Shown here: piece by piece, positions 52,301 through 61,231 of the stretch
Layout: every line of letters starts with the position of its first letter
How positions within the stretch are numbered: position 1 is the first letter of the stretch
DNA from: Symploca sp. SIO1C2
GTDB taxonomy: Bacteria > Cyanobacteriota > Cyanobacteriia > Cyanobacteriales > Coleofasciculaceae
Assembly (NCBI GenBank): GCA_010672925.1
Contig: JAAHFP010000030.1
Coordinates: 1 to 64,000 of the forward strand
Direction: 5' to 3'
DNA: 64,000 nucleotides
Notes under the pieces: generated by a model
Seen by the model: only the letters and a program-made list of their open reading frames with translations
The model's database searches: none
What the model was told of the DNA's origin: nothing
Program-made: the position numbers and the translations under genes

Positions 52301-54072
52301 CAGTGTTCCAAGGAGACAAGCTGTGGGGGTTACTGAGTGCTTACCAGAACAGCGAATCCCGCCAGTGGGATACCACAGAAATCAGTGCCTTAGCTCAGAT
52401 TGGTTTGCAAATGGGGACAGCACTACAACAAATGAGCTATTTGGAGCAGGTACAACGGCAGTCAGAGCAGTTAACTAAACTGGCTGAGCGGGAAACAAAC
52501 TTTATTAATCTTATTGATACCATTGGACAGCGGATTGCTGAGCGTTTACGGCAGCGGAATTTCAACACCGAAAGTCTATTCCGGGCTACTACTCAAGAAC
52601 TCCGACAAATTCTCCAAGCTGATCGAGTAGCAATTTATCGCTTCGATGCCGATTGGAGTGGGGAGTTTATCATGGAAGATCTTGGCGGCGACTACCTCAA
52701 ACTAATAGGAACTGAAGCCGCACTAGTAGCAGATCCAGTCTTGCAGGAAACCCAAGGTAGTATCTATCGCCTCAATCAAGTTAGTGCAGTAAGCGATATC
52801 CGCAAAGCTGATAATTTAACCTTCTCCAAGGAGTTGCTGCAAGAGTGGGGAGTGAAAGCCTACGTCGTTGCACCCATGTTTAATGGAGACCAACTTTGGG
52901 GTTTACTCGTCACTCAACAAAATTCCCAAACCCGTAACTGGGAGAAGAGTGAAGTCAACCTCTTGGTACAGATGGCAAGGCAGTTGGGGATTGTGCTACA
53001 GCAAGCTGAATCCTTTGAGCAAATTCAGAGGCAGTCCCAGCAGCTTAAGGAGGTTGCGGCAAGGGAGAAAGCAGATAAACAGGCTCTTCAGGAAGGGGTA
53101 GTACAGTTGCTAACCGCAGTACGACCTGCTTTAAGTGGAGACCTTACTGTTCGGGCTCCTGTGACAGAGAACGAAGTAGGTACTGTTGCCGATGCTTACA
53201 ATAATACCCTGCAAAGCTTGCGTAGTATCGTCAAGCAGGTGCAAGCCTCTTCTCGACAAGTCAGTCAAACTTCCCAGGAGAGCGATAAGGCGATCGCAGG
53301 TCTCACAACTCAAGCTCAGCAACAGTTTGAGTCCCTAAGCCAAGCTCAGTCTCAAATCCAGACGATGCTCAATTCCACAGAAGCTGTAGCGCAGAATGCC
53401 CAACAGGTAGAAGCTGCTGTTCAAAAAGCCAACCAGACAGTGAGCCAAGGTGATACCGCAATGAACCGCACAGTGGAAGGTATTCTGGACATCCGGGAAA
53501 CCGTAGCAGAAACCAGCAAACGCCTTAAGCGCCTTAGTGAATCTTCCCAGAAGGTTTCGCGGGTGGTTAACCTAATTAGTAACTTTACCACTCAGACCCA
53601 ACTGTTGGCGCTGAATGCTTCGATTGAGGCTACCAGGGCTGGTGAGTATGGACGTGGTTTCGTCGTTGTTGCTGATGAAGTGCGATCGCTAGCCCGTCAG
53701 TCAGCAGAAGCAACCACCGAGATTGCCCAGCTGGTACAGGAAATTCAAGCCGGTACAGCAGAAGTCTCCCAAGTAATGGAAACCGGTATCCAGCAGGTGG
53801 CTCAAGGTACTAATTTAGTTAATGATACTCGCCAAAATCTCAATGCGATCGTTGAAGCTACTGCTCAAATCAGCCAGCTGGTAGAGGGTATTACTCAAGC
53901 AACCCAGGTACAAACCCAGGAGTTCCAATCAGTAACTGAAACTATGACTGAGGTAGCAGGAATTGCCAACCAAACTTCCGCAGAAGCTACAGAGATTTCT
54001 TCTTCCTTTAAAGAGTTACTGGCAATGTCTCAAGAACTTCAGGTTAGTGCGGATAGGTTTAAGGTTGATTGA
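46345..54072 (+). CDS. pixJ: giant PixJ/PtxD-type phototaxis receptor with 11 GAF domains
   Basis: A 2575-aa methyl-accepting chemoreceptor. After a low-complexity N-terminus (residues 45-215), eleven GAF domains lie at about 225, 405, 615, 790, 965, 1150, 1335, 1515, 1700, 1880 and 2077. A HAMP-like segment ([20 protein letters not shown]) and an MCP signalling hairpin ([20 protein letters not shown]) follow. GAF3, GAF7 and GAF9 are DXCF-type cyanobacteriochrome domains: DHCF with Cys674, 1393 and 1758, plus the chromophore Cys of DCHI at 702, 1421 and 1786. GAF2, 5, 6 and 8 also keep a Cys at the canonical position (520, 1056, 1240, 1604); GAF1, 4, 10 and 11 do not. No membrane segment is obvious, so it is probably a soluble receptor. 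It should bind bilin and control the CheA at 54724. Confidence 0.93.
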   Translation: MTNITWMFFDLDSSPMWQLIKQIKRILHISKQTNSEELAKWRLPPPPIRGDGEMGRWGDGEMRAEEDLSFLEISSQPVGSDPQEEQRGKGDKGGKGDKEDKEDRGDKEVKDIQQPPEEQDIPHAQETLINSSPSSPASSASPSSPSPQSPSQLLPADVDQLDIEELTEDIIMQELKQSQHESDNKSQFGQLPNHNQGNGSSKKSKTELAADLNQQLKSDRQWLFNLASQMREVDKLQNLCKLIVTKLHEYLQVDRALIYRFQAHNVGTVVAESMNTGYTPSLGEFLQVNAFGAEHQQDYKEKPVIVLNDISQTVLTPHQLQLLERFQVQASLSLPIWLGEELWGLLVVQQCSLPRQWQEAEIMLLSHITTELALNLQPLEFSNRRQELAKQEVILGQILEKTQPSSDTYIALANLAQELRQYYRADRVAFYRFYPDWSGEFIAESVAAGWNEVLKQQHEDASLTAKERINYDRCIIKDLGSAPNPDVTDTILKETQGGSYFQGKQLKQVDDIYAAGFSDCYIAALEKYQARAYMVAPIFYGDQLWGLVGVYQNSGPRRWQETESLLLSIVGNRISTILKQLDYLFQLQTQSEQLQKESEQDRLLNKIVERILQSSEGETIFQTTVREVRRFLNADRVAVLQFNPHSNHGEGKFIAEDVQVGYNSALSAQVKDHCFGENMAQLYLQGRHWACSDIYQTELPDCHIEILAKFQVRANLVTPLIKGDQLWGLLCIHQCGDSREWQPSEIAFAKQIARQFSLNFQKLKYTEQLQLQSEQIARSAEGERIAATVLDKLRNTAGTSNFLQSVTRIIRQQLKCDRVAVYRFNPDGSGEYIVESMSQTWVPLVGATLEPDYLQQTQGGRYRHHETLAVDDIHQDVCEGLAEFLEKFEIKAFITVPIFQGEKLWGLLSAHQNSSPRHWNVAEVSMLAQIGRQFLATLQQAEYLEQLTQVAESERLAFRMIQRIRQTSDTGSVFQSVTQEVRQRIKCDRIAVYRFSEDWSGTFVAESVASDWVKLVNSESPKVWEDSYLQEHRGGQYRENESLVVDDIYQAGFSDCYLELLEQFQAKAYVIVPVFQGEKLWGFFAAYQNSGPRHWEATEINFLTRISRQFGIALQQVEYIEQLQVQSRLINKTVTAERAADSIIDKIRKNFEDLDNVFRLSTEAVRQYLKCDRVAVYCFNDDWSGKFIAEAVGKGWIPLVGPDIETVWEDTHLQENQGGRYSKNETFAVDDIYQAGHFPCHIDILEQFQIRAYMIVPIFQGQKLWGLFSAYQNSGPRHWEKPEVAMLNRIGQQFGIAIQQTEYIDQLRTTSNQLAQAIELEKAAVNLINSRQSLNRETIFQATVIEVRRLLKADRVAVFRFFPDSGFDDGEIVAEEVVAGYKPILEVKIHDHCFGEQYAPYYAQGRIQAVADIYGEGLSDCHIEILSKFQVRANLIVPLLKNMELWGLLCIHQCSGPRQWEDIEVEFAKQIAGQLGVALQQTDYVDQLKAKSDQIAKTVARERAAARAIDKIRKTPDIDSLFRITTQEIRLQLNCDRAAVYTFNPDWSGKFVAESVGAGWVALVGPDLETIWADTYLQEHQGGRYSRKESFAVDDIYQVGHSPCHIEYLEQFEVKAYTIAPIFKGERLWGLMAAYQNSGPRHWEESEVSFLAQIALQFGVALQQAEYVEQLQVQSVQLAKAADLERGAVSIINNIRQNQNLEQIFQTITHEIRQLLKADRVGVYRFDPETNHDLGEFVAEDVHSDYTSAINIKVEDHCFGEKHSEKYRNGAVFAAADIYAVGLLDCHIATLERFQIRANLVVPMLKDRELWGLLCIFQCSGPRQWQDPEIDFAQQIAAQLGIALQQAEYIEQLQEQSKQMTKTAQREKGVAQIIARLLRSQDITTTLRITTQEVRHLLKCDRTAVYRFNTNGNGEFVAESVSSDWLPVMGSELQTVWLDSNLPESQEGKYHQGETLVVNDIYQDSHSPNQIEILEQFKAKAYVVVPVFQGDKLWGLLSAYQNSESRQWDTTEISALAQIGLQMGTALQQMSYLEQVQRQSEQLTKLAERETNFINLIDTIGQRIAERLRQRNFNTESLFRATTQELRQILQADRVAIYRFDADWSGEFIMEDLGGDYLKLIGTEAALVADPVLQETQGSIYRLNQVSAVSDIRKADNLTFSKELLQEWGVKAYVVAPMFNGDQLWGLLVTQQNSQTRNWEKSEVNLLVQMARQLGIVLQQAESFEQIQRQSQQLKEVAAREKADKQALQEGVVQLLTAVRPALSGDLTVRAPVTENEVGTVADAYNNTLQSLRSIVKQVQASSRQVSQTSQESDKAIAGLTTQAQQQFESLSQAQSQIQTMLNSTEAVAQNAQQVEAAVQKANQTVSQGDTAMNRTVEGILDIRETVAETSKRLKRLSESSQKVSRVVNLISNFTTQTQLLALNASIEATRAGEYGRGFVVVADEVRSLARQSAEATTEIAQLVQEIQAGTAEVSQVMETGIQQVAQGTNLVNDTRQNLNAIVEATAQISQLVEGITQATQVQTQEFQSVTETMTEVAGIANQTSAEATEISSSFKELLAMSQELQVSADRFKVD
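46495..46800 (+). repeat. in-frame tandem repeats in the receptor N-terminus
   Basis: Three repeat types, all in frame: GAGATGGG units (46494-46530; Gly-Asp-Gly-Glu-Met peptide), GGGGGATAA-type units (46607-46660; Lys/Gly/Asp-rich) and CTCCCCAGCTTC-like units (46735-46800; Ser/Pro-rich). The stretch links the N-terminus to GAF1. Confidence 0.8.
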
Positions 54073-54077
54073 GTTTG

Positions 54078-54140
54078 GGGGAATTGGGAATTGGGAATTG
54101 GGGAATGGGGAATTGAGAATCGGGAATTGGGAATTAAGGA
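54078..54140. repeat. STRR heptamer tract (GGGAATT)
   Basis: Seven or so GGGAATT/GGGAATG units directly follow the receptor stop. A GTAGGTTGGGT/AACCCAAC dispersed repeat follows at 54193-54225. Together with the MITE at 54259 they make up the 651-base gap in the phototaxis operon. Confidence 0.85.
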
Positions 54141-54258
54141 GCTTTCTTACTATTCCCTGTTCCCTACCTTCACCGGTAGATTTGCGACAGTTGTAGGTTG
54201 GGTGAAGCGATAGCGTAACCCAACGCCAGTAACTCACATCTTTCACAAGTATATAAGT

Positions 54259-54487
54259 AGGGTCTGCTGAATAAGTGTGTAAGCTATACCAGACAACGGT
54301 TTCAAGCATTGAAAATTCAATAAGAGTGCAAGGAAATTGCATATGAGTGGTTCAATTTCTTTGCACCTTCAGGGGAAATCCCTGAGTAACCTTGGGGGAT
54401 GCCAGTGCTCAAAACTCTCGATAAATGCTTCATTCCTTCTTACTCATTACTCATTACTCATTACTCATTACTTATTCAGCAAACCCT
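54259..54487. mobile_element. MITE-like element (~229 bp) between receptor and cheA genes
   Basis: The left end AGGGTCTGCTGAATAAGT (54259-54276) and right end ACTTATTCAGCAAACCCT (54470-54487) are inverted repeats with one mismatch. AAGT flanks both sides, a likely 4-base target duplication. The right end adjoins TTACTCA heptamers. No coding capacity; it probably derives from an insertion sequence with the same ends. Confidence 0.8.
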
Positions 54488-54723
54488 AAGTACTTAAAAT
54501 GTCAGAAACAAGATATTTTCTTGCTCCCTATTCCCTATTCACTGTTCCCTAGTTTCTTAAAAGAGTAAAGCTCTTGTTGGGTTTCACTTCGTTCCACCCA
54601 ACCTACAATTTCAAGCCTGTCACGATACTATTATTTCCCCTATTTCATCTGCCAATTGTTCTGAAAATTGATAAACATCCAAGAACGGGCAATCAAGAAA
54701 GAATAACCAAGGACAAATGATCA

Positions 54724-57700
54724 ATGACCAATGAACAAGGACAAAATTACCATTTTTTTCTAGAAGAAGCTTCGGAGCTATTACAGGTTATTGAACAAGA
54801 CCTACTGGAGCTTAGAGATAATTATTCGATTAACAAAGTCCACAATTTAATGCGGACTACCCATACTCTTAAAGGCGCAGCAGCTAGTGTAGACCGAGAA
54901 ACAATTAAAACTATATCTCATTCTTTTGAAGATATTTTTAAAGCCCTACTTCAACCTGATGTGTCAATTGATTCAGAAATTGAAGCTTTATTGTTTGAAG
55001 GTTACCAATGTTTACGTTTATGTTTAACAGCTGAATTTACGGGAGAAACAATTAATGAAGCAGAAATTTTAGACCGAACTGCGACGGTTTTTGCCCAACT
55101 ACAAGAAAAGTTAGGGGAATGCTTTAACCAGGAGACTCCTATCCCGAGTTCAGTAGAATTAGGTTTTGATATTGCCCAGTCTATTTTCGAGGTAGGGGTT
55201 AATCAACGGTTAGCAGAAATGTCAGCAGCGCTGGCTAGAGGTGACCTCACCGAAGTTGATCAGACCCTCAGAACTCAAGCCGAAGTTTTCCTAGGTTTAG
55301 CTGAATCATTAGGTTTACCAGGATTTGGGGCAATTGCTGAAACTGCGATTACGGCTTTAGATACTAATCCGGAGCAAGGGATACAGATTGCTGAGGTAGC
55401 GCTGGCTGATTTCCAAGCAGGAAAAGCGGCGGTATTGGCAGGTGATCGCATTCAAGGTGGTGAACCGTCTTTAAGATTACAACAATTGGCGAATGAGGAA
55501 GGTCGAATTGAGAATGTAGAATTGAGAATTGAGAATGAAGAATCGGAAAACTCTCCCTGTGTCTCCCCAAGGGGGGAAGAAAATCGGGAATTAGGGATTG
55601 AAGTTGCACCAGTTAGTGTTCCCAAATCTGAGACTCAGAGTGAGGTTGATGAGGTAAGTAATGTTGACTCAGAGTTAGTTGATAGTGAATCAGTAGCACA
55701 CAAAATTGCTGAAATATCTTTAGAAAAGATCCAAGAAGGAACACTGGTAGCAGAAGAAAGTTCTCCTCAGGAATTGGAGGAAGTTTCAACTGTATTAATC
55801 ACTGCTCAGGATTCAGTAGAAGCTGCTGAATCTATGGAAATAGCTAGCACAGAGGATTCAGAAGTAGTTGCAACTGAACGGGAAAATGAAGAAGCTACAG
55901 ACTCTCTCCTAGAGAGTATCTGGGGAAGTACTTTGGTAACCCAAGAGATTAATTCTGAGTCAGAAGATTCTCTGGCTAAACCAGCTATTATTCAGGAATT
56001 GGCAAATCAAGCTGAAACTAGTGCAGTAGCTAGTAGCAAAGATTCAGAGTTAGTGGTAACTCAAGTAGATACTGGAGAAGTAAAACCGCAGCCAAAAATC
56101 AACTCATCTCAGACAAATAAAAATCAAGTTCCCCAATCTAATCGCCAATCCAGTACAGTACGAGTCAACGTAGAACATTTAGAGTATCTCAATTACACTG
56201 TTGGAGAATTGTTAACTAACCAAAACCGTCAGTCCCTTCAGAATGACCAATTGCGGATAGCAGTAAAAACCCTCCTCAACCGCCTCCAAGAACATCAGCA
56301 ACTACTCAGTCAACTGCAAGATTGGTCTGATCATCTATTCATTTTGTCAGAAAAACAGCGTACTAAGGACTGGCAACTGGGAATAGGGAGACGCGGAGAC
56401 ACGGAGACACGGAGACACGGAGATAAAGAGGTAGGCAAGACACTCACCAATTCCCCATTCCCCATCCCCAATTCCCCATTCCCAATTCCCAAACAACAAA
56501 ACCGATTTGATTCCTTGGAACTAGACCAATATAGCGAATCTCAGCTCTTAGTTCAGTCAGTTTTGGAAAATGCTGTGCAATTAACAGAAGCTACTGATGC
56601 TATTGAACTATTTTCTACCCAATCTAATCAAACTCTGGAAAAACAACGTCGGTTGTTGACTAATACTCGTGATTTCCTGATGGAAGCTCGAATGTTACCC
56701 TTGGGAGAACTTCTCAGTCGTTTTCCTCAGGTTCTGCAACAGTTGTCAACTTTACATAAGAAGCCAGTAAATCTCAAACTTCATGGTAAGGAGGTTTTGG
56801 TAGATAAAGTTGTCGCCCAAAAGTTGTATGACCCTCTACTACATCTAGTTCGTAATGCTTTTAGCCACGGAATTGAGTCTTCGGAAGTTAGACAACAACT
56901 AGATAAACCTAGTGAAGGTACAATTGGAATCTATGCTTACCATCAAAGTGGATACCTAGTGATTGAAGTTCGTGATGATGGGCAAGGATTAGATTTTGAG
57001 AAGATTCGCCAAAAAGCTATAGGACTTCTTTACTCACCAGAAAGAATTAACAGCCTTAATGAGACTCAACTGACTGATTTACTGTTTGAACCAGGTTTTT
57101 CTACCGCTTCTGGAGTTAATGAACTCTCTGGAAGAGGGATGGGTTTGGATGTGGTTCGTACTCAGTTAAAGTCCCTCCAAGGTTCAGTTACTATTGATTC
57201 TCAACCTCAGCAAGGTACAACTTTTAGGCTGCAAATTCCTTTAAGTCTAACTATTAGTAATTTGTTGATTACTCAGGCTGGTAATCACACCTATGCTTTA
57301 TTAGCTGATGCGGTTGAACAAATCCTTATTCCTCAGGCTCGACAAATCCGCTCTTGGGAAGGTGGTAAAGTACTCCGGTGGGGTACAGGTACTGATGAGC
57401 AACTTATCCCAGTTTACCAACTTGCTGATGCCCTAAATTATTACTCACCAGTTCAGAAATCTTTATCTCTTCCATCTAACCATGCCTTTGCCCAACCGCA
57501 ACAGGTGAAACCCATTATTCTTATCCGTTGTCAGGATAAACTCTTGGGGTTGGAAGTGGATCAATTGCTTGGAGACCAGGAATTGGTAATTCGTCCTTTG
57601 GGAGCGATAATTGCCTCTCCTAGTTATATCTATGGAGGCAGTATTTTGGCTGATGGGCAGTTGGCTTTGGTACTTGATGGGACAGTATTGGTGCAGCGTC

Positions 57701-58251
57701 TGTGGGAGAAACAAAGTAATGAGGCTATGGAGCAAACTTTTGTTGATGGAGCTTCCTATATACTCCCACCTACAGGACAACAAAAGCAGTTGCCAACTCA
57801 GATTCTTGCTGCTGATCAACTTAATTCAGCACAACTATCACTCTTCACCTCTGAAGCAGATTTGACTCCAACAGGAAAAAAAATGGCTCTCCTGGTGGAT
57901 GACTCAATTACCGTGCGCCAAACTTTGTCAATGACTTTAGAGAGGGCTGGTTATCAAGTATTGCAAGCTAAGGATGGCTATGAAGCCCTTGAACAACTGC
58001 GGAGTCATCAAGAAATTCAGGTAGTACTTTGTGATATTGAGATGCCTCGTATGAATGGCTTTGAGTTTCTTAAGCATCATCAACAAGACTCTAGCTTGAA
58101 AACAATTCCAGTAGTAATTTTAACTTCTCGCAGTGGAGAGAAACACCGATTAATTGCTGGGTCGTTAGGGGCAACTGCTTATATCACCAAGCCCTATCTA
58201 GAGCATCAATTATTGGCAACGGTGGAAGAAGTGTTAGGTGGTAGGTGGTAG
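54724..58251 (+). CDS. pixL: CheA-like hybrid histidine kinase (PixL/PtxE type)
   Basis: An 1175-aa hybrid kinase. The N-terminal Hpt domain has the phospho-His in RTTHTLKGAAASV (His47). A second helical Hpt-like segment (about 155-240) and a long acidic linker follow. The kinase core lies at 620-840: N box HLVRNAFSHGIES, DDGQGLDFEKIRQKA and GRGMGLDVVRTQLKS. A CheW domain covers about 845-1010, and a receiver domain (MALLVDDSITVRQTLS; Asp in VVLCDIEMPRMNGFEF; Lys in AYITKPY) about 1055-1175. It phosphorylates PixH/PixG-type receivers in response to the receptor. Two linkers contain translated STRR repeats. It is separated from the receptor gene by a MITE but has the same order as other pix/ptx operons. 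Confidence 0.95.
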   Translation: MTNEQGQNYHFFLEEASELLQVIEQDLLELRDNYSINKVHNLMRTTHTLKGAAASVDRETIKTISHSFEDIFKALLQPDVSIDSEIEALLFEGYQCLRLCLTAEFTGETINEAEILDRTATVFAQLQEKLGECFNQETPIPSSVELGFDIAQSIFEVGVNQRLAEMSAALARGDLTEVDQTLRTQAEVFLGLAESLGLPGFGAIAETAITALDTNPEQGIQIAEVALADFQAGKAAVLAGDRIQGGEPSLRLQQLANEEGRIENVELRIENEESENSPCVSPRGEENRELGIEVAPVSVPKSETQSEVDEVSNVDSELVDSESVAHKIAEISLEKIQEGTLVAEESSPQELEEVSTVLITAQDSVEAAESMEIASTEDSEVVATERENEEATDSLLESIWGSTLVTQEINSESEDSLAKPAIIQELANQAETSAVASSKDSELVVTQVDTGEVKPQPKINSSQTNKNQVPQSNRQSSTVRVNVEHLEYLNYTVGELLTNQNRQSLQNDQLRIAVKTLLNRLQEHQQLLSQLQDWSDHLFILSEKQRTKDWQLGIGRRGDTETRRHGDKEVGKTLTNSPFPIPNSPFPIPKQQNRFDSLELDQYSESQLLVQSVLENAVQLTEATDAIELFSTQSNQTLEKQRRLLTNTRDFLMEARMLPLGELLSRFPQVLQQLSTLHKKPVNLKLHGKEVLVDKVVAQKLYDPLLHLVRNAFSHGIESSEVRQQLDKPSEGTIGIYAYHQSGYLVIEVRDDGQGLDFEKIRQKAIGLLYSPERINSLNETQLTDLLFEPGFSTASGVNELSGRGMGLDVVRTQLKSLQGSVTIDSQPQQGTTFRLQIPLSLTISNLLITQAGNHTYALLADAVEQILIPQARQIRSWEGGKVLRWGTGTDEQLIPVYQLADALNYYSPVQKSLSLPSNHAFAQPQQVKPIILIRCQDKLLGLEVDQLLGDQELVIRPLGAIIASPSYIYGGSILADGQLALVLDGTVLVQRLWEKQSNEAMEQTFVDGASYILPPTGQQKQLPTQILAADQLNSAQLSLFTSEADLTPTGKKMALLVDDSITVRQTLSMTLERAGYQVLQAKDGYEALEQLRSHQEIQVVLCDIEMPRMNGFEFLKHHQQDSSLKTIPVVILTSRSGEKHRLIAGSLGATAYITKPYLEHQLLATVEEVLGGRW
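55498..55610 (+). repeat. in-frame AGAATTG-type repeats in the cheA linker
   Basis: GAATTGAGAATG-type units code for a Glu/Asn/Arg-rich linker between the Hpt-like segments and the rest of the kinase, and remain in frame. Confidence 0.65.
56388..56495 (+). repeat. in-frame STRR tracts in the cheA gene (GACACGGA; CCCCATT)
   Basis: Five GACACGGA-type units followed by about six CCCCATT/CCCAATT units. They encode an Arg/Gly/Asp-rich segment and two copies of NSPFPIP, the same heptapeptide read from the tract upstream of crcB. Located in the dimerisation-region linker. Confidence 0.85.
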
Positions 58252-58380
58252 TTTGTCGTTTGTTGTTTGTCGTTTGTCGTTTGTTACTTCAATGACCAAT
58301 AACCAACAACTAATAACCAATAACCAATAACCAACAACCAATAACCAACAACAAACAACCAATAACCAATGACAAATAAC
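58252..58380. repeat. STRR tracts (TTGTCGT; AACCAAT)
   Basis: TTTGTCG units then ACCAATA/ACCAACA units fill the gap after cheA and include the ATG of the next cheW gene (58369). Confidence 0.85.
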
Positions 58381-58824
58381 CAATTAACAACAAAAATAGA
58401 TAAATTTATTGTCTTTAAGATTGCAGATTATCTCCTCGCTCTCCCGATGAGTGATGTGCTTAAAGTCGTTAATTTTCCTCCTGGTAGTAATCACTTAGGA
58501 GCTATGGGTTTAGTTCAACTAGGTCGCCACACGATTAGAGTTTTGGATTTACATCAGCAGTTAAGCTCCGGTGAGGTATCATCTGTAGCGAATAATCTGC
58601 CTTTTTTAATAATTATTCGTCATCCTCAAGGAGAACTCTGTGGAATTGCGGTGGATGACACCCCCAATTTGATGGAGTTTCCCTTAGAGTTGATGCGCAG
58701 TGTTCCCCAGTCTTTTGGTCAGTCGAGTATCCTAGAAATGGTTAGCCACACCTTAGTCTTGTCAGAGGAAGAAGTGACCACCACGATTTTTTTGTTGGAT
58801 GTGAAGCAGCTCTTTGCTTTATAG
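58369..58824 (+). CDS. CheW-domain protein (second adaptor)
   Basis: A 151-aa single CheW domain: KFIVFKIADYLLALPMSDVL near the N-terminus, GLVQLGRHTIRVLDLHQQL in the middle, FLIIIRHPQGELCGIAVDDT and a final TTIFLLDVKQLFAL. It lies 117 bases after cheA on the same strand, so it is probably the last gene of the phototaxis operon. It shares little sequence with the first CheW (45792) beyond the fold and may link a different receptor or scaffold. The ATG is inside an AACCAAT-type repeat; no Shine-Dalgarno sequence is seen. Confidence 0.85.
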   Translation: MTNNQLTTKIDKFIVFKIADYLLALPMSDVLKVVNFPPGSNHLGAMGLVQLGRHTIRVLDLHQQLSSGEVSSVANNLPFLIIIRHPQGELCGIAVDDTPNLMEFPLELMRSVPQSFGQSSILEMVSHTLVLSEEEVTTTIFLLDVKQLFAL

Positions 58825-58977
58825 ATAGGGTTTACACTATGGTCGCAGCCGAGACTTTGTCTATGCAAAAGCTCTAGGTTAAGCTAAAGTAGGGCAGGTA
58901 AAGTGCCTAGTGCAGCGTGGTGAAAATAACCCACCAGTTAAAAAGGGTCAGGTCGCATCTACAATCTGAGAGGGAAA

Positions 58978-60888
58978 ATGACTATTTGGGAAGATTTAGT
59001 CTCAACTTACAAAAGCACTAATTTAGAAACAATTTTCGCTTCCTTAGGTGTTTCAGGAATTCCGGAATCTAATTATTCCGGTCTGAAAGTCGCTAGTCTG
59101 GCTCAGTGGATACTGGAGTCAGCAAGGGGGACAAGCCTTCTCGCCGTAAGACATTACAATTTTGGGGGTCTGAAGTGGCGAGATGAGATGAGTGACTTTG
59201 CTACCAAAGTTTTGTATGAGGCTAATGATGGTCCTGATTATTATTGCAGATTTGCTAGTCTAGAAGCCTTCATCAAAGGATATTGGAAATTTATTACGAG
59301 AAACCCTTATACCAACTGGGAAGATCACACTAGTTCTCCCGAAAAATATATAGAGTTTATTGGTGAAATCTATGCTCCTAATCAAGGATATAGAGGCAAG
59401 GTTCAAAACCAATTTGCAGAAGCTCGTCAATTACTAGCTTTGTCAGACACTCCCCCTTTGTCCCAAGGAACTTGGATTCAAGAAACTGATGAAGCTCTTT
59501 ATTGGATGAAGGGACAATACTATATCGATCAAGTGGATAAAGTCCCGGATGATGAGGGATTTGCTGTGGTTATTACCGACCTCAAGGAGTGGTTCTCTGG
59601 TAGTCAGTATCCGGCTCCTCAAAGTATGAAGATTGCTGAAGGAGATGTGCAAGAACCTTCTCCTATACCAGTAGATCATAGAGCCCAAAAACCACATCGT
59701 AAACCCTCGGTTATGTTTGATGAATCTCCTAACCATACTAAAGGAAGAGCTGGCCAAACAATTGATACCATCTTTATCCACAATACAGATGGTTCTTTTG
59801 CAGGTACTATTAGTTGGTTCAACAATACTGATTCGCAAGTCTCGGCTCATTATGTCATTTCTCGACAAGGTGAAATTGTACAGATGGTCAAAGATGAAGA
59901 TACTGCTTGGCACGCAGGAAGGCGTAGTGATAACAGACGCTCCATTGGGATTGAACATGAGGCAACTAAGGTTAGGAGAGGCTTAACCACAGCAATGGAA
60001 AGTGCCAGTATTGCTTTGGTTAAGTATTTGATGCAGCAGTACGATATTCCCATTAGTCGAGTATTACCCCATAGGCAGGATTGGGGAGGATCTGTTAGTA
60101 CTAATTGCCCACATTTACTGTGGCGTACTGAAAATGATTTCAATGCCTGGAAAGAGGAAAACTTACGAGAAGAGGTAGGTTCTTTTACACAATCGGTAAC
60201 AATTATTAAGCCGACAAATGGAGATAAATTTGATGTTAATGAAGCTTTTACTGTTGAAGGAACAGCTGAGGAGGGAGTGAAGACTGTTAATTTATCTACT
60301 TCCTGGGGTGGGACTAACTTTGGGCTCAAAACCTCAATTCCTGTAGTGAATGGCAAATGGTCTACCGAAATCCCAGACGGATTAAATACAGGGGGTCAGC
60401 GTGAAATTTTGGCAGAAGGAAATGACGCTGATGGTAATTCTCTCGATTTTTACCCTTATGAAGTCACCATTGAAATTGGCACAGGTATGGCTAAACCTAC
60501 ACAAGGGGATAGGCTCAGTAGTCCCTTTGGACCACGTAATGGCAGGATGCACAATGGGGTAGATATTGCTGCTAATCGAGGAGTGCCAGTGTTTGCCGTT
60601 ACCGATGGAATGGTCTCTGTTGTCAAAACCGGTTGTCGTGAAGGCAACAAAATATGTGGAGGAGGATATGGTAACCATATCTATATTAAGCATAGTAGTC
60701 TGGGGCTAGAAACTCGTTATGCTCATCTGACCGACGTAACTGTTAGTCTTGGTGAAAGAGTGAGTCGAGGACAAAAAATAGGAACGATAGGAAATACAGG
60801 TAATTCAACAGGACCTCATCTACACTTTGAAATCAGAAAAAATGGTGTAGCCAAAAATCCCCTGGATTTTATTAATCCTATTGTCTAG
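58978..60888 (+). CDS. three-domain peptidoglycan hydrolase (glucosaminidase, amidase, M23 peptidase)
   Basis: A 636-aa multi-enzyme protein. Residues 1-155 form a FlgJ/GH73-type glucosaminidase domain (AQWILESARGTSLLAVRHYN with the catalytic Glu; FGGLKWR). Residues about 258-395 are an Amidase_2 (N-acetylmuramoyl-L-alanine amidase) domain: TIFIHNTDGSF, DTAWHAGRRSDNRRSIGIEH and HRQDWGGSVSTNCPH supply the zinc ligands. A beta-sandwich follows (405-500). The C-terminus (505-636) is an M23/LytM endopeptidase with GRMHNGVDIA and PHLHFEIR, both zinc motifs intact. It can therefore cut glycan, the glycan-peptide link and the peptide. No signal peptide is visible, which is odd for a wall enzyme. GAGAGGGAAA precedes the ATG. 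Confidence 0.88.
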   Translation: MTIWEDLVSTYKSTNLETIFASLGVSGIPESNYSGLKVASLAQWILESARGTSLLAVRHYNFGGLKWRDEMSDFATKVLYEANDGPDYYCRFASLEAFIKGYWKFITRNPYTNWEDHTSSPEKYIEFIGEIYAPNQGYRGKVQNQFAEARQLLALSDTPPLSQGTWIQETDEALYWMKGQYYIDQVDKVPDDEGFAVVITDLKEWFSGSQYPAPQSMKIAEGDVQEPSPIPVDHRAQKPHRKPSVMFDESPNHTKGRAGQTIDTIFIHNTDGSFAGTISWFNNTDSQVSAHYVISRQGEIVQMVKDEDTAWHAGRRSDNRRSIGIEHEATKVRRGLTTAMESASIALVKYLMQQYDIPISRVLPHRQDWGGSVSTNCPHLLWRTENDFNAWKEENLREEVGSFTQSVTIIKPTNGDKFDVNEAFTVEGTAEEGVKTVNLSTSWGGTNFGLKTSIPVVNGKWSTEIPDGLNTGGQREILAEGNDADGNSLDFYPYEVTIEIGTGMAKPTQGDRLSSPFGPRNGRMHNGVDIAANRGVPVFAVTDGMVSVVKTGCREGNKICGGGYGNHIYIKHSSLGLETRYAHLTDVTVSLGERVSRGQKIGTIGNTGNSTGPHLHFEIRKNGVAKNPLDFINPIV

Positions 60889-61231
60889 GGAATTGGGAAT
60901 TGGGAATTGGGAATGGGAATTTAGGAGTGGAAAGAAAAAATTTGTTATCACCTTCTTATTTGAAATGACTATAATATGGATTTCTTTCGCCAGCATCAAG
61001 GTTAACAGTTGACGTCCGGCATCCCTTATCTCCTCATCTTCGTGCTAGAGGAAGACAGGCTTCTAGCCTGTTCTACAGGAGATTTTTTGGTGACATCACA
61101 TAACTATCCATTGTGGAATTGGCATCTTGCCAGTCAAATTTGGGAGACTTTGCATGGAATCCAGGATAACTGCCGTTAGTTATATAGAAACTAGGGTTGA
61201 TCTAGGAGATACATTGAGATGGAGTTAACCA
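60889..61231. other. 343-base gap with GGGAATT heptamers
   Basis: Begins with three to four GGGAATT units after the hydrolase stop. A GCTAGAGGAAGACAGGCTTC-type inverted repeat (AGGCTTCTAGCCT near 61047-61060) is the only other structure noted. The promoter of cassette 2 is presumably near the 3' end. Confidence 0.55.
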
